64,000 nt of DNA from Nepenthes gracilis (GCA_033239525.1 BSYO01000004.1:5805701-5869700), one strand, 5' to 3'. Counted from the stretch's first letter, positions 22,641 through 35,110 are shown. The notes: generated from the sequence alone by a model not told the origin. Translations and numbers: made by a program.

Positions 22641-25600
22641 ACTCCCACGCCTAGTGTTACGCTCATAAAGAGAGATGACAAAGCCTCAAGCTAGAGGCTT
22701 TCGAAAACCCATTTCCATTTCTCCTTCCGAAATCGCCTCTAATCTTCGAAGGCCTCAAATCCTCGAGTCTCCATATTTCCTCATGAAATCTAGGATTCGA
22801 AAAAAATTAGGGTTATGAGGTTTCGTAAGGCAGGCGACAATGTGGCGACTGAAATCAGGAAGGAGGCATATGAAATCAAACTACTCTGTGGAGAACTTGA
22901 TCACTTGTGGTATTCATTTATCGTGTGAATGCTTAATTTTTTCAGTAGAGTTAAGGTTTTTTTATTGATTTCCTATTAAAATTGCTTGATTTATGGAAAT
23001 TGCCTGAAGAAATTGATTATTTGGTATTATGTTTTTTTTTTATGGGAAAATTTTTTATTCTTTGGGAAAAAAATCAAATATATTTAGAATTCTACTGATT
23101 TTTAGACCAATCAAACTGTTGAGTTAATGCAGCCAAAACTCCAACTTAGTTATTAAATATACAATTTGTTGAATGTATGTTAGTCATATTATTGTTTTTG
23201 CTGGTGGATTCACTTTCAAACTTAATTCTTCCTCATGAGATTAAAGAAGTTGCCACATTTTGTATTCAATTTGAAGCTTATGGAGTGCAGAAATCTGGAC
23301 ATAAATTAGAAGTCTATTTGGTCCTTCTAGAGCTTAAATCTGGAAATCTGTGTCGGAACTCTTGAATCTATTCATGATGATAATGTAAAGCTTGTCGTGT
23401 GTAAAGATCATGATTAAATCAAGGTGATAAAAATATACTACGCTCATATAATATTTTCAAATTTGTAAAAATATCTTATACAAGGACCATTTATAATAGA
23501 CGATTCTTTAGTTATATCAAGTTCAATGTGGAAAGGGATAGAGTAATGTGAAAAGCAAATATCGAGCACAAGGTGCATACATATTAATTAAAATTCGACA
23601 ATGAGCGGATGAAATATCGTTTAGACCTCAATGATCTTCACTTGTGAATCAAGCAAGCTTCACTGTTATCATGAATTATTTTCTTTGTATTCATATTTGA
23701 TATTCATTAAAATTTAGGCACAATCTACTATTTTACATAGCTGCAAATAGGTGCTAATGCTACTCTTATGTAACATATTCTATCCTTTTCAAGTTAGATG
23801 ATCCCAAACGGCATATATCATTTGAAGCACAGGGACTTGTGTTGAAGGGTTTTAGTAGCACTGAGAACATGTAAAATTCTGCCTCATAATTATCCAAAGC
23901 AAAATAAAAAAGGAATTTTTTTATTGGACTTGTCTTGTAAGTTGCATTGAAGATTGAATGAAATACATAGGATTGAATGAAACTCCCTCATTCAACACCA
24001 AAAAAAGATGAACTCTCATGATGTGAATGCTGATAAGAAAAAAGCCAGACATTTACACCGTAGCAAGGAAACTTACAGTTTCACTTGTGCTGTGCGAAGT
24101 CTGGTACTACTTGACATGGGTATATGATCCCATATTTTACATCTTGGAAACTGTCAATTATAACGAAGTAAAATATGGTCAAATATTTTAAAAATTGTCA
24201 AACTGAAACAAGCAATTCACGTAGTTTTGCAAAGCAAAATAGAGAGACAGTGATTGAGATAATAATAATTCAGTATAATCTCACAATACTCATTGCTAAT
24301 ATCAACAGATTTTCAGGATAAAACCCACGTCATTTCAGCTGGTCCGTACAGTTCTATAACAATATCTAAACTCAATGCAGTCATTGTCATCAATCAATCT
24401 GAAACAGAGCGCAATGACGACCAATGACGGTAGCGTTATCATCTTTAAAACACACTTATGAGCTTTGCAAGTCTAAAATACTGGCATAAACGAGGCATTA
24501 AAACGGCAAATTGAAACAGCAGCAAAACGAACAGAAGGTCAAGTTTTCCAGCTTAAATCTCCAGAAACTCCAAATATTTGGCTTCAAATTGAATGCAAAA
24601 TGTCTGCAATTTTTTTTAATCTCGTGAAAGGGGAATTAAGCCTGACAGTGAACCGATCTACAAAAATAATAGTATTCACAGCATGCATATAATAAATTAT
24701 ATATTCAATAATTAAATTGGACTTTTACCTGCATCAAGTTTACGATTTGGCTAGCTGAAAAAATCAGTAGAATTCCACATATATTCGACTTTTTTTTAAA
24801 AAAATCAAAAAAAATTCACATGCATAAAAAACAAGCATTCATCTGTAAAAATCAATTTTACAAAACAAATTAACCCAGTAATTGGTAGAAAAACATGTAA
24901 AATAATTTTAAATTAGAGTTTTTACTTGTTTTTACAGAGGTTGTTTTGTTGAAGAAAAACTTGGGAGAAAGAAAAGAGCATAAATAAAAATATTTTTTAT
25001 GTTACTCATGAGAAAAAATGGAATCCAATTATTATTATTTTTTTAATTTTTCATTTATAACCAAGCAGAAAATAATCTTACTAGAAATTTATTTTCTTTC
25101 CCGTGTGATTTTTAATCAACACCCAGAAAAGGAAATATTATTTTATTTTATCGTATTTTTTTAATTTTTATCCTTTTGGTTTCATGTATCTGAATTTTTC
25201 TGAAATTAAATGCTTCCTAAAAATTTTAACAGTCTTTATCCAAGCATTAACTTTATAATTTGTATGTTTTTTAAAAAATTTTTGTTGGAAATTTACATAT
25301 GTTAAATTGAAAAAAAATAAATCGCTTTCTTATGTTTTTGTGCTTTTATGCAAATACAACTTCTTTGTGCAAAGTCCATTCGGAAAACGGCTTAGAATAT
25401 AACACTTCCAATATATGATATTAGGAATGTCCCAGGCGTTATTTTCTCGAGGATTGTCAACGTATGAAGTCGTATTAGGAAGAATTTTTTTTAATCATTT
25501 TTAGAATATTTTTGATAATTTAGTATTTTATTTATTTATCTACATTAATAAACTTATACAATAATTAATGAATAAATTTCACATCATCTAATAATATTAG

Positions 25601-26907
25601 TTTAAAAATACGAACAATGTATGTTTATAAAATAGTATTTCAAATATACGTTTATAATTACTAAATCAGCAGAATCTTCCAGAAAATAAATAATTAAATT
25701 AACTTCATATGAATAAAGAATAGAAACATTTTTTCTCTCTATAAAATCAAAGTATTAGAATATAGATTTCATCACCGACTTTCATTCACTTCTTATAAAG
25801 TCAAATGAGCTCAGTTGTCAGGATATAATTATTCCATCCCATCCCATAGAAATGAAGAATTATTTTCCCTAATTTATAGCAAAACTATTAATAATATATT
25901 AAGTTTTTATTTGCTTTAATTTTGGTCTTATATATAATTTTAAACGATTTTATTCTGCACGTTTAAAATTATATCAATTTTACCAATTAAAATTTTCCAA
26001 CCAAATGTCTATGACACCGAAAAGCAGTGATATGTCACAGTATTTATGACATAATTACTAAAAAATAATATTATTCATATATTTGCTTCTACATTTAATT
26101 ATAACGAAATGTTTTTCAATTTTTACACCCATCTCCTACTATATACTAATTTTAATAATATCAATATAAATAAATATACAATTAAATATATAGATATTAT
26201 TTCTTATCATTAAAATGCATGCATCAAGTTTTACCCATATTTCCCTTTCCTAACACCTAAGCCCTTATTAAAAATTAGCCCAAATTTATAACACTAACAA
26301 ATCAAAATCATTCAAATAAAACGTCTAATAAAAGCAGAGAAATATTTTCAACGTGAACCCCGAAAGAAAAGAAAGAGAAAGAAATTTGCAGCGTAGGGCC
26401 AGAGTTCGGTCAGCAATCTTAAAAAATTCAAAGGGCAGCTTCGGGGCATTATGTTCACACCAGGTTTCATTAGGCATCACATTATAGCCCTTCCAATAAA
26501 AATATTATTATTTATCTATTATGACCCTTCTAGTTGAAAAACTCTCCTATTTATCTAACAGTTAAAAATAAAAATTAAATAAATAATAAATACATATAGA
26601 TAAATATAAAACTCTCTTATAAAAAACTATGAAAACTCTCTGTTACTCAAATACCACCTATTCCTATTGGACTGTTTTTGTTGAAATTAAGTCAATAATT
26701 GCTTGATGAATAATTGTATGCTTAGTCATTCGCCACATGTCTAACTACAGCTCTTAACAACTCCACAAATCATGGATTTCCAACTACAAAGAGTCAAACT
26801 AGGCCTCAAATTTCCTCTCTCTTTCTCTCTTGTGGAATACTTAAACATGAGCTGAGGATGCTTCTTCTCCAGGCCACAACGTTACCTGTCAGAATCAGCT
26901 TGTTTCA
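22641..26907. other. AT-rich spacer before the bHLH gene; possible gene-start fragment near 22820
   Basis: About 4.3 kb. The first 250 bases look like a gene leader (mixed composition, ttagggttATGAGG at 22808-22821), with an open MRFRKAGDNVATEIR frame that ends within 40 codons and no recognised continuation. The rest is very AT-rich with short frames. The last few hundred bases hold the bHLH promoter, including a CT-rich tract at 26815-26830 about 80 bases before the start codon. Confidence 0.45.
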
Positions 26908-29347
26908 ATGGAGGTTCCACACCTTAGAGATCTGGTATGCTTATTAGGCTCTCTCTTCCTTTTGTTAATATGGGAACTGTTTGGTATTTCATTATTTCTG
27001 CTCATTGTATAAACACGTTGTTGCTGTATGATTTATACTACGCACTGAGCACCATGTGCTTTGGGACGAGGCCCAACGCTGTCCTAGCAGTACAGCATTT
27101 GCTTAACTTCTCTCCGGATTCTAAAAGATGTTGGACCTAAGTCTTAGCACAATGATAAAAAATCACATATTCAAGCCCCAAAAACAAAATCTCTTCATTG
27201 ATCCTCCTTGGATACCGCTTCAGGGAATCCTTTGGTGTCAAACCACAGTTCAGGAGCCTGAAGAGTAGAGGATTATCATTTCGAGATAACATTCTTGACA
27301 AGAATTCTTCACTCTTGATTGCAGGGAGTGGATGATATTAGCTTTGTACATCAGTTACAGACGAACTCATTTGATGAGTTTGATGAGCTCTGTGCCCTAG
27401 CACTACTGGACGCAAATGGTGAAGATCTCTCTGCCCTACCACTATTGGCTGCAAATGGCGAAGATTTACAACATTCAACCAACCAAGATCTCAGCCTCAA
27501 AAGATCCAGCCAAATCAATCCGTTCACCACTGAGAGACCCATAAAACAGATCAAATCTGACATTCCTAAATCCCACAAGATGTGGAGTATTCCAAATCCA
27601 CAGGATCATCTTTCCAACTTTACCTCTTTTGCTAATTCAAACTATGTGAATGAAGCTGGCTTCGTCAAGCATAAACTTGAGACGATGCCTACTAGCACCT
27701 TCCCGCATGATATTTTGGCATCTCAATGTTCATTTGGAACCCAAAATCAAGTGCTCAAAGCTTATCAAAGAGCAAAGAGGATCAGCGGCACCACAGCTAG
27801 ACTATCTCATACTCCAGATCACATCATAGCGGAGAGGAAAAGGCGAGAGAAGCTCAGTCAGGGGTTCACAGCTTTATCTGCTATTGTTCCTGGCCTCAAA
27901 AAGGTATCATCTTCTTCAATCCAAATGTTTTTCCTGCCCTTAACCCACTAGAAAAATAATTTTCAGAACTATGAGTCCCATCCGATATCCATGAATGGAC
28001 TGTGTATTTAGCTGCCTCTTCCTGTGTTTTTTATTCATTCATTTTTTAAGTACAATCTTCTTGTGCCTCTCTATCCACTGTCACTACATATACCGTCTGC
28101 TTAATTAATATCTCAGCAATGCAGCTATGAAAGAATCTAGGCTTCTATGGAATGGTAAAGTAACTTAATTATCACCAAGAGAATACAAGTTTAAAATGCA
28201 AACGAGCTTATATCTATTGCAAGAGTAAGCTTTGTGCATAACCGACCCTTCCTAGCAGTCATATAAGAGTAAGGCTCAAACCACAAATCCCCGTGGCATC
28301 CTGCCACCCTACTTTTATAGGTTTGTGGAGTTTTTAACAAGATTATGGATGCAGAACAAAGGTACACAAAACATAACCCAAATCAAACAACTCAGTGATT
28401 TCAACTCTCATAGAAAAACAGTTTATCTTTGCCTACTCATATGCTTCAAAAGACTCCAGAGCAAAATATAACAAGGTAACCTAGTGGCACTAAAATACTA
28501 ACTTTGAAATGATATAATTGCACTAAAACACTGCCTTCAAAATGATATGGTTATACTAAAAAACTGCCTTGCTACATAATAGCACGATAAAATTATTCCT
28601 AAAAGGACTCAATAAGGAGGGATGAAATAAGATAATCTAAGACAATCCTTAATCCTAAAGAAAATCATAACGTGATATTGGTAGTTTTCATACCATGAAT
28701 GGAAAAACTACTTGTTTGTAATTATCAAATTTTGAATTTGTGAGCAACGTTATTGTATTAGATGGACAAGGCTTCTGTCCTTGGGGATGCTATTAAGTAC
28801 TTGAAACAACTGCAAGAGCAAGTGAAAACATTGGAGGAACAAATAAAGAGGAAAGATGTAGGAGCAGTACCCTACGCGAAAAAAACTCTCCTAGCCAGTG
28901 ATGAAAACACTTCAAAGGAAGAGAAATTCTCAGGCAGCCCTTTTGGGGATCAACTCCCAGAGATTGAAGCAAGGTTCTCAGGCAGGAATGTTCTGGTAAG
29001 AATTCATTGTGAGAGAAACAACTGGGTTCTTGAGAAAGTCATTGCAAAACTCGAGAATCTTCATCTAAAAGTCATCAACAGCAGTGCCATAACATTTGGG
29101 AGCTCTGCTCTTGATGTAACCATTCTCTCTCAGGTAAGTTCCATTTTATTGACTTTTTATCATTACAATTGAGGTCAGGAGCTCGTCAGAATTAGAGGTT
29201 TAAAGAGAATTTGTTCCCGGTGTGTCACTAAAAACTATTGATCATTCCATTTCATTTATTTCTTGGCAGATGGATGTTGAATTCTCTATGATGGCAAAGG
29301 ATCTTGTGAACCATCTACACGCAGCTCTCAAGCAGTCGTGTATGTGA
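26908..29347 (+). CDS. bHLH transcription factor, subgroup IVa (bHLH18/19/20/NAI1-like)
   Basis: Four exons: 26908-26934, 27325-27903, 28762-29133, 29270-29347 (TGA), 351 residues, all joints in phase 0. The basic region HIIAERKRREKL has His175, Glu179 and Arg183, the H-E-R set expected to read E-box/G-box DNA. The loop-helix follows in the next exon (MDKASVLGDAIKYLKQLQEQ), so an intron divides the domain at LKK/MDK. The C-terminal part (about 262-340, ARFSGRNVLVRIHCERNNW) is the ACT-like dimer region common in this subgroup. The acidic N-terminal third has a short internal duplication (ALALLDANGEDLSALPLLAANGEDL). Start chosen at the nine-codon first exon because its donor joins cleanly; an in-frame ATG at 27319 lies in the intron. 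Arabidopsis relatives act in ER-body formation and root iron or jasmonate responses, so the precise role here is open. Confidence 0.92.
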
Positions 29348-31900
29348 AAAGTAATAGACCATGATTCATGAATAGCTTATTTCTTTCCTTTTGTTCGATT
29401 ACTTTGACACCACAAAGATGCAGAATAATTCAGTCCTCTCTAGACTCGCGATAACCCAGGACATGGAAATTCCATCTTGCTGCACCACCTTTCATATAGC
29501 TCTGTTTGCTGTGAGGTTCATTTTGCAGGAGGGTGTTTTCTGTCATTTACTTTTTTGCATGGCTGATTTGTTCACCATGTTATGTCACCTACCTGTTTTG
29601 AGAAATATCTCAGAGCTTCCTTTGTCTTTTTTTATGGTGGTCAAAAAGATACAACTAAAAACCTCTACGTTGACTTTTTCTTTCCCCTGCCTAAAGTAGG
29701 TGAAAAGGGCTACAGTGCTTTTGTTTCTGGTGGATTGTCAAACAATGTCGTGGGGTCAGTGTTTTAGCAGTCTTCAAGAATCAATGCCTCTTTTTCTGTC
29801 ATGTCTTTGTTCAAATCTATATGAAAATAATAGCATCTGTCTCTTTCATTAGAATACCTAAGGTATTGTTTATTTGACCTTATATTTCAGAACTCCTTTT
29901 GTATGTCAGCTTTTTGCAGCGAGAATGATGTGGTGTTTATTCTCAAATGCTTATTTTCTAAAACTTATCAGATTTTCACTTTGAATGCTTCATTTTATAT
30001 AAAACCCACCACAACTAGACGTCATTTATTGCTACTGCATACTTATCTAGAAGAGACCCCAAATCAAAAAACCACTGATTGAAATTGACTGCTTCCTTTT
30101 TTTAGACACTCGTTTTGAGCTTTTTTCTTTTCGGCAGGAAATGTGGGGAGTGGGGAATTTACACCAATTCTGTTTCACCTCCCATGAGGTTTGAACCCAT
30201 CAACTACCAAACACCTTCCATTGAGATACCCCCGTGTTGGCATTCGTGTTTACAGCACTAAAGAAATAAGCTGAATGACTTGTAACATAAAGCATCTTTG
30301 GGGTGCCAAAAGACAGCACAAAAAGAAATTTAACATCATCACGACAATGAAACAATTGAGAGCAATACCTGAGTCACATGGATAGCTGAACTTCAAGGTG
30401 TCAATTGAGAGTATGAACTCCCAAATTGTAGGAATTGCCATTCATCCTAACCACAGAAAATAATTTTGAAATTGTTCAGTTGATTTTCCATCCAATCAAA
30501 CAGATCATATCAACATTTTTTTTCTGTAGTTTTTACTCGCAAACTAATTTCTGGTGAGTCACGTAAAAAGAACATAGCCTTACTAGCATCAAAAGTTTGT
30601 CAGCATTGAAATCAAGAGATTTCTTTCCTTGGAAAACTCCAGTCAGTGAAGTTCTTAGCAGGACCACAAACGTGGTTTAGTTAATGGGAATGAAGTAATT
30701 CAAGCAGGTACACAGGGTGCTAGATCTTAGTCATCAAACTGTACAACTTTTGGGACCTCTCTTGTAGGTAAGGCAATAAGCTCTATTCAGGTTGTATTCT
30801 CGAAAAAAAATAAAAAAATAAAAAAATCCACAACCAACAATAATTGGGTTGAAACCAGAAGTTCATCATATAATTCCAATCTCACAACAAATTATTTATT
30901 TGCCCTCATCTCAATGTCCTATGTTACTAGTTTCTAGTAATCTTGGGATCACGCAATACATGAGCGTGTGTCTGCGCCCGCGTGTGAGTTTGAGTTTGAG
31001 TGAGAAAGGGTGAAAGGATGAGAGGAGCAAACAATTGCCCTTGAATTTGGTTAGTTCCAATAGGTGGGTCTATGTGAAGTAATTAAACTACCAGTGGTCA
31101 TTGCTACTAATGGAGTTCGACACCTGGATTCACACTCAACCCGGCATAGCGGAAAAACTCGAACTCCCCTCGTTGGCCATCAGCTACCAAGAATATGAGT
31201 ATAATGAATACAAGAATACACAACGAATTTTAACGTGGAAAACCCTTCTCAATTAAGGGAAAAACTATGTGACAAACTTCGAATAAAATTTCACTATATA
31301 AAATCGATTATAAATAATCTCCGAGACAGAATACCAGCAACCCACCTGAAACAGAATAAGAAAAACAATTTCCAGAGTAAACAAACTCTCCATCCCTCTT
31401 TTTCTCTCTGTTTTTCTTCTCTCCTTCCTCTCATTGGTAGTGCTATCTGCTTACTCTAATTTTACAAATGTAGTGGTAAATGGTGACCGGTAAGGGCACC
31501 CTTCCGCACTTAATTCTGCTCCGTTCCACCCTTCACTTCACACACGATTCACCCACACACAGTTCATGCACGCTTTCTTTTGAAGCGCCTTGTACGCTTT
31601 ATAATAACGCTGATTTCAAATCTCATTTGTTCAATTGGCCTGATCTTACAGATGATTTGTCACACCAACTTTATCATTTTCTACACCTTCAACAGTTCCC
31701 GCGCTTCCCCAGATAGCGCATGCTTTGCACAAATGGCGCATAATCTACAAAGGTAGCTTACCAACTTTGAAAGTTAATTGCCTACTCTAAAAAGCCTGCC
31801 ACCCACTTCTCAGAGCATGGTGCCCTCTCTATAAAGTCATCTACTAGTTCCACCGGGTCGACTCCTCTGAAGTGGCATTGCCTGGTCGCCCTTTTGCATT
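29348..31900. other. Spacer downstream of bHLH gene
   Basis: The first 500 bases probably include the bHLH 3' untranslated region. A SINE-like unit lies at 30130-30240. From about 31100 to 31350 the text (tttaacgtggaaaaccc followed by cttctcaattaaggg) is of a kind often met in plant LTR-element ends, but I could not find paired repeats. No host gene recognised. Confidence 0.4.
30130..30240 (-). repeat. tRNA-derived SINE-like fragment
   Basis: On the minus strand GGTATCTCAATGGAAG (A-box-like) is followed about 15 bases later by ATGGGTTCAAACCTCATG, a near-perfect B box. An A/T-rich tail lies beyond at 30100-30130. No tRNA fold is evident. Confidence 0.4.
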
Positions 31901-32340
31901 AGCGCCCCTGGTTGGCCTCATCTCATCTTGGTTGGCCGACCCCCCTGGCCTGCTTCTTGCTGCCCAGCCACTGGGCTAGCCGTCCTGCTGTCTGACTGGC
32001 CGGCCTCCTTGCTACCCGGCCGACCAATCTCTTGTTTTCGTGCCGGTTGGCCCAAGAGCAGCATCATTGCTGCTCTTCTAGTCATTTGCCGCGCGCGCAA
32101 ACATTCCAAATTTTGCCCACTCCGAAATTTGCCCATTTCGATAAATGGTCACTCTTGCATTTGCCCACTCTGGTAAATCGATCTCTCCGACATTTGTTCA
32201 TTCCAGCAAATCGGTCTCACCGGTCATTTACTGCAAACAATTTACAGCACTCCGAATTTTGCACAAACCCTATGCGGTCTTCTAATGACGCGTTCATTTG
32301 TTGAGCTACTCACAAGAGAGTCACCAAACCCAACAGCTAC
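31901..32340. repeat. GC-rich block with short degenerate repeats
   Basis: Around 31915-32060 the sequence becomes strongly GC-rich, with repeated ggccgacc, ggccggcc and ctgcttcttgctgcccagcc-like phrases, in marked contrast to its AT-rich surroundings. It then passes into loosely repeated ttgcccactccg/aaatcggtctc phrases to 32240. It is probably a transposon LTR fragment (CCCAACA at 32326-32332 could be an LTR tip), but no partner repeat was found. Confidence 0.4.
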
Positions 32341-32904
32341 ACCCATCACTGATCACACATTCCAACACTAGTGTCTCACCCCTCTCTGTATCAAGATTAA
32401 GAAATTGGCAATTTTCAGGTTTAGCACGTTAAAAGGATTATTGTGGATTCATTTACTAGCTTGCAAATAGACTCATTTATAGCTCGTTAATAGATTCATA
32501 TACAGGCTCAAGTATGACTTGGTTTGAACTCAAAATTCAGTTTGGCTCGTTCAGCTTGCTTGACAAAACGGAGTTCAAATTTGGCTACTTTTTGCATAAG
32601 CAGACCAAGTACGAACCAATCAACAGGTAACAATTGTTTTCTATCCAAGTTGAAGCTAAAAGAATAAGGCTTAGCTCAAGCCCAAGCCCAGTATAAAAAC
32701 AAAGAGAGAACTAGATCCTAAACATCTCCAAGCTCATCACGACTTATTCGCAACTGTGGGTTACACCACCATTGTTACATTTTCTCTGATTGGCATATTT
32801 TATGACACTATATTTTCTAATAATTACAAAGTAATGCTCTAGGAAAATCTTGAACAAGTATAAACGATTCAAAGTTCAGTTAAGACCGTAGGCAGCATGC
32901 CAAC
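32341..32904. other. Spacer, nothing recognised
   Basis: Mixed-composition sequence between the GC-rich block and the 63-bp repeat. No gene or clear repeat seen. Confidence 0.4.
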
Positions 32905-33160
32905 TAAGCGCTTATGTGCAGGAGGTAGTATCACTTCTAGAGTCAAGCAGTAGGTTGCACGCGAGATAGGTATATCCTGCAGAGTTTGTAGTTCTTCCTG
33001 AGTCAAGCCACAGGTAGGACGCAAGGTAAGCGCTTATGCTGCAGAGGGTTATATTTCTTTCAGCGTCAAGCCGTAGGCATGACGAGTGGTAACCGCTTAT
33101 GCTGCAGAGAGTTATGTCATTTCTAGAGATGACCCGTAGGTGACTCCCAAGATGGGGCCT
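32905..33160. repeat. Tandem repeat, about four units of 61-63 bp
   Basis: The phrase cgcttatg(c)tgcag followed by g(a/t)gtcaagcc(g/a)taggt recurs with a spacing of about 61-63 bp: near 32909, 32970 (degenerate), 33031 and 33094. The two right-hand units are the best preserved. On the minus strand the array is open throughout (33163-32912), giving a 21-residue periodic peptide with units like ITLCSISAYLASYLWLDSGRT. No family recognised. Confidence 0.75.
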
Positions 33161-33419
33161 CAAGCGGTCAGTTTGTAGAGACTAACAGCAATTAACTGTG
33201 TGATGAAGTTCAAGCAGGACACTATTTTTCCATTTCTACGAAATGAAAAACTGCCTTGACCGAATGTCACAATTGGTTTTAGGCACCCCGTACAAAAAGA
33301 TGGTGGGGCATTTGACTTTCTGAGGAAGTTGAACCAATTTAAAAATGCAAAAGAACCTTTGAAGATGAACACTTCAATTTTTTAATTATTAAGTTTTTAA
33401 GGTTACTTTCCACTAATGC

Positions 33420-33690
33420 AAATATAATATATCGGTCAATATATATTAATATTTAGACCCCCGATACCGATATTTTTTGATACTATAATAATATCATAAT
33501 ATGTTGTATTAACGATATAATGTAATATATCGACTAATATTTAAAACATTGACCAATATATCAAATAAATCTATATTGGCTAAGATAATCTTGTCAGTTA
33601 CAATCTTCAAAATTTTTTTTTTCATATATATCTAATACTAATTCTTATTATTCAATATATTCGATACCAATATAACTATAACTAATAATG
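33420..33690. repeat. Inverted copy of the ATATCGG dispersed repeat
   Basis: Contains atatatcggtcaatata, gacccccgataccgatatt and tattcaatatattcgatac. Reversed, these follow the order of motifs at 5100-5370. The match is degenerate, so both copies are old. Confidence 0.55.
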
Positions 33691-33908
33691 ATACTTTCTT
33701 CCATGTTACTTTTTGGTTTCATGAGAGATACCATGTTGTTTGAGATGTTGAGAAGCTACCATGTTGTTCGGGATGATGAGAAGATGTATAATCTCCTCAA
33801 ATTGGGCACATTAGTTTTTTTTTCTTTGTAGTTTGGTGGAGAATCAAGTCTTGATTCTCATTCAATCATGGCTAGGAAATAAGTCAAAATTGAAAAACTC
33901 ACATTGGG

Positions 33909-35110
33909 TTAAAGGTATGTTTGGTTAGTGGGAATGACAATTCTTTTCCAACCTTATTACCAGTGGAATATTTATTCCTCCGTTTGGTTGTTTTATTGCA
34001 CGGAATAATTTTTTTTCCGGATGAATAAATATTCCTTCAAATCAAGGAATAAAAAATGCCATGTTTTCTTTAGTATTATTTATTCTTTGTATACAAGAAA
34101 TAACTATTCCCACAAATACTACCGTTTTGCCCCTATTTCCTAATTCGTCCAAATTTTATCACGCAGTCGTCCTTCATCCATCATTTGAAAGCCTTGTCTG
34201 CTTCCTCCTTCATCTTTCGTCTTCCAACTGTTCTTCCTTCTTCGCTCTCTCCATCCCTCTCTTCACTTTCTCTCCAGCTCATGGCATTCGTCTCCGTCCA
34301 TTTTTGCCTTCTCTTGTCACCATCTTCTTCGAAACCTTCATTTGAAACCTAGTAGACCTCTCATCTACACAAGAACATTCGAGAGTTTCGATTTCTCTCC
34401 AACAGTTCCGTCTCTTCACATTAGAAAGCTGCTGCACAGTAAAGGTAAGAACATTCACCTATTTCCTTGTTTTTCCATGTGTTGTTTCGTCTTTGGTTAT
34501 ACATTAACCAAAAATTGATTGGATTTTGGGATGTCAAATATATTATTTTTGTTGTGAATTAGTTCCGATTTATCAAAAATTTTACTCAATTAGAGTGAAA
34601 TTAGAAATCTGGTCTGCGTTGTATTTATTGATACACTTGTGTTGAAATCAGAAAATCAGAACTTTCACTCGCCATATTTCTACTGTTGTATTTGTTGTTG
34701 ACTGAAATTTGATGATGACAAAGAAGAAAAATATTTTGAATTTCTGTTGAACGAAAAATATCACAAAAATGTTGAGCAACGGTTTTTATATCATACAGTG
34801 TATTCCGTACAATATAGTGGCGCTCGACATAAACGGTTTCTGAGAAGACAGTAAAATAATTGCATAATATCTTTTTTTAAAAAAATAAGGGTAAAAAAGT
34901 CATTAGTACAAATCCCTACCTTATTCCTCTCACTATTATTACATACCAAATATTAAAAAATTTATTCTCAACTTATTCATAATTATTCCAAATGAGTAAC
35001 AAAATATAAAAATAATAATTTTTAACTTTATTTTCATCAAATTCCATTTCCTAAAAATAATTATTCTATTTATACATTATTCCATTCCAATAACCAAATT
35101 TTCCCTTAAC
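33909..35110. mobile_element. PIF/Harbinger (Tourist)-like non-autonomous element
   Basis: The ends are inverted: TTAAAGGTATGTTTGGTTAGTGGGAATG on the left against the reversed right end TTAAGGGAAAATTTGGTTATTGGAATG. TTA/TAA occurs at both borders, as in Harbinger insertions, though the exact three-base duplication is ambiguous. Subterminal sequence is full of GGAATAATTATTCC-type words. The middle (34100-34450) is different: C/T-rich, with a frame to 34345 and an AAGGTAAGAAC splice-donor-like site at 34441, as if it carries a captured gene leader. No transposase seen. Confidence 0.55.

Noticed and set aside
27319..27324. ATG at 27319 as the bHLH start
   Set aside because: It overlaps the 3' splice site (gcag at 27321-27324). 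The short upstream exon with a good donor gives a better fit.
32912..33163. The 21-residue repeat as a confirmed protein gene
   Set aside because: It lacks flanking gene structure, a convincing start context and any known family; kept only as a repeat with a finding.
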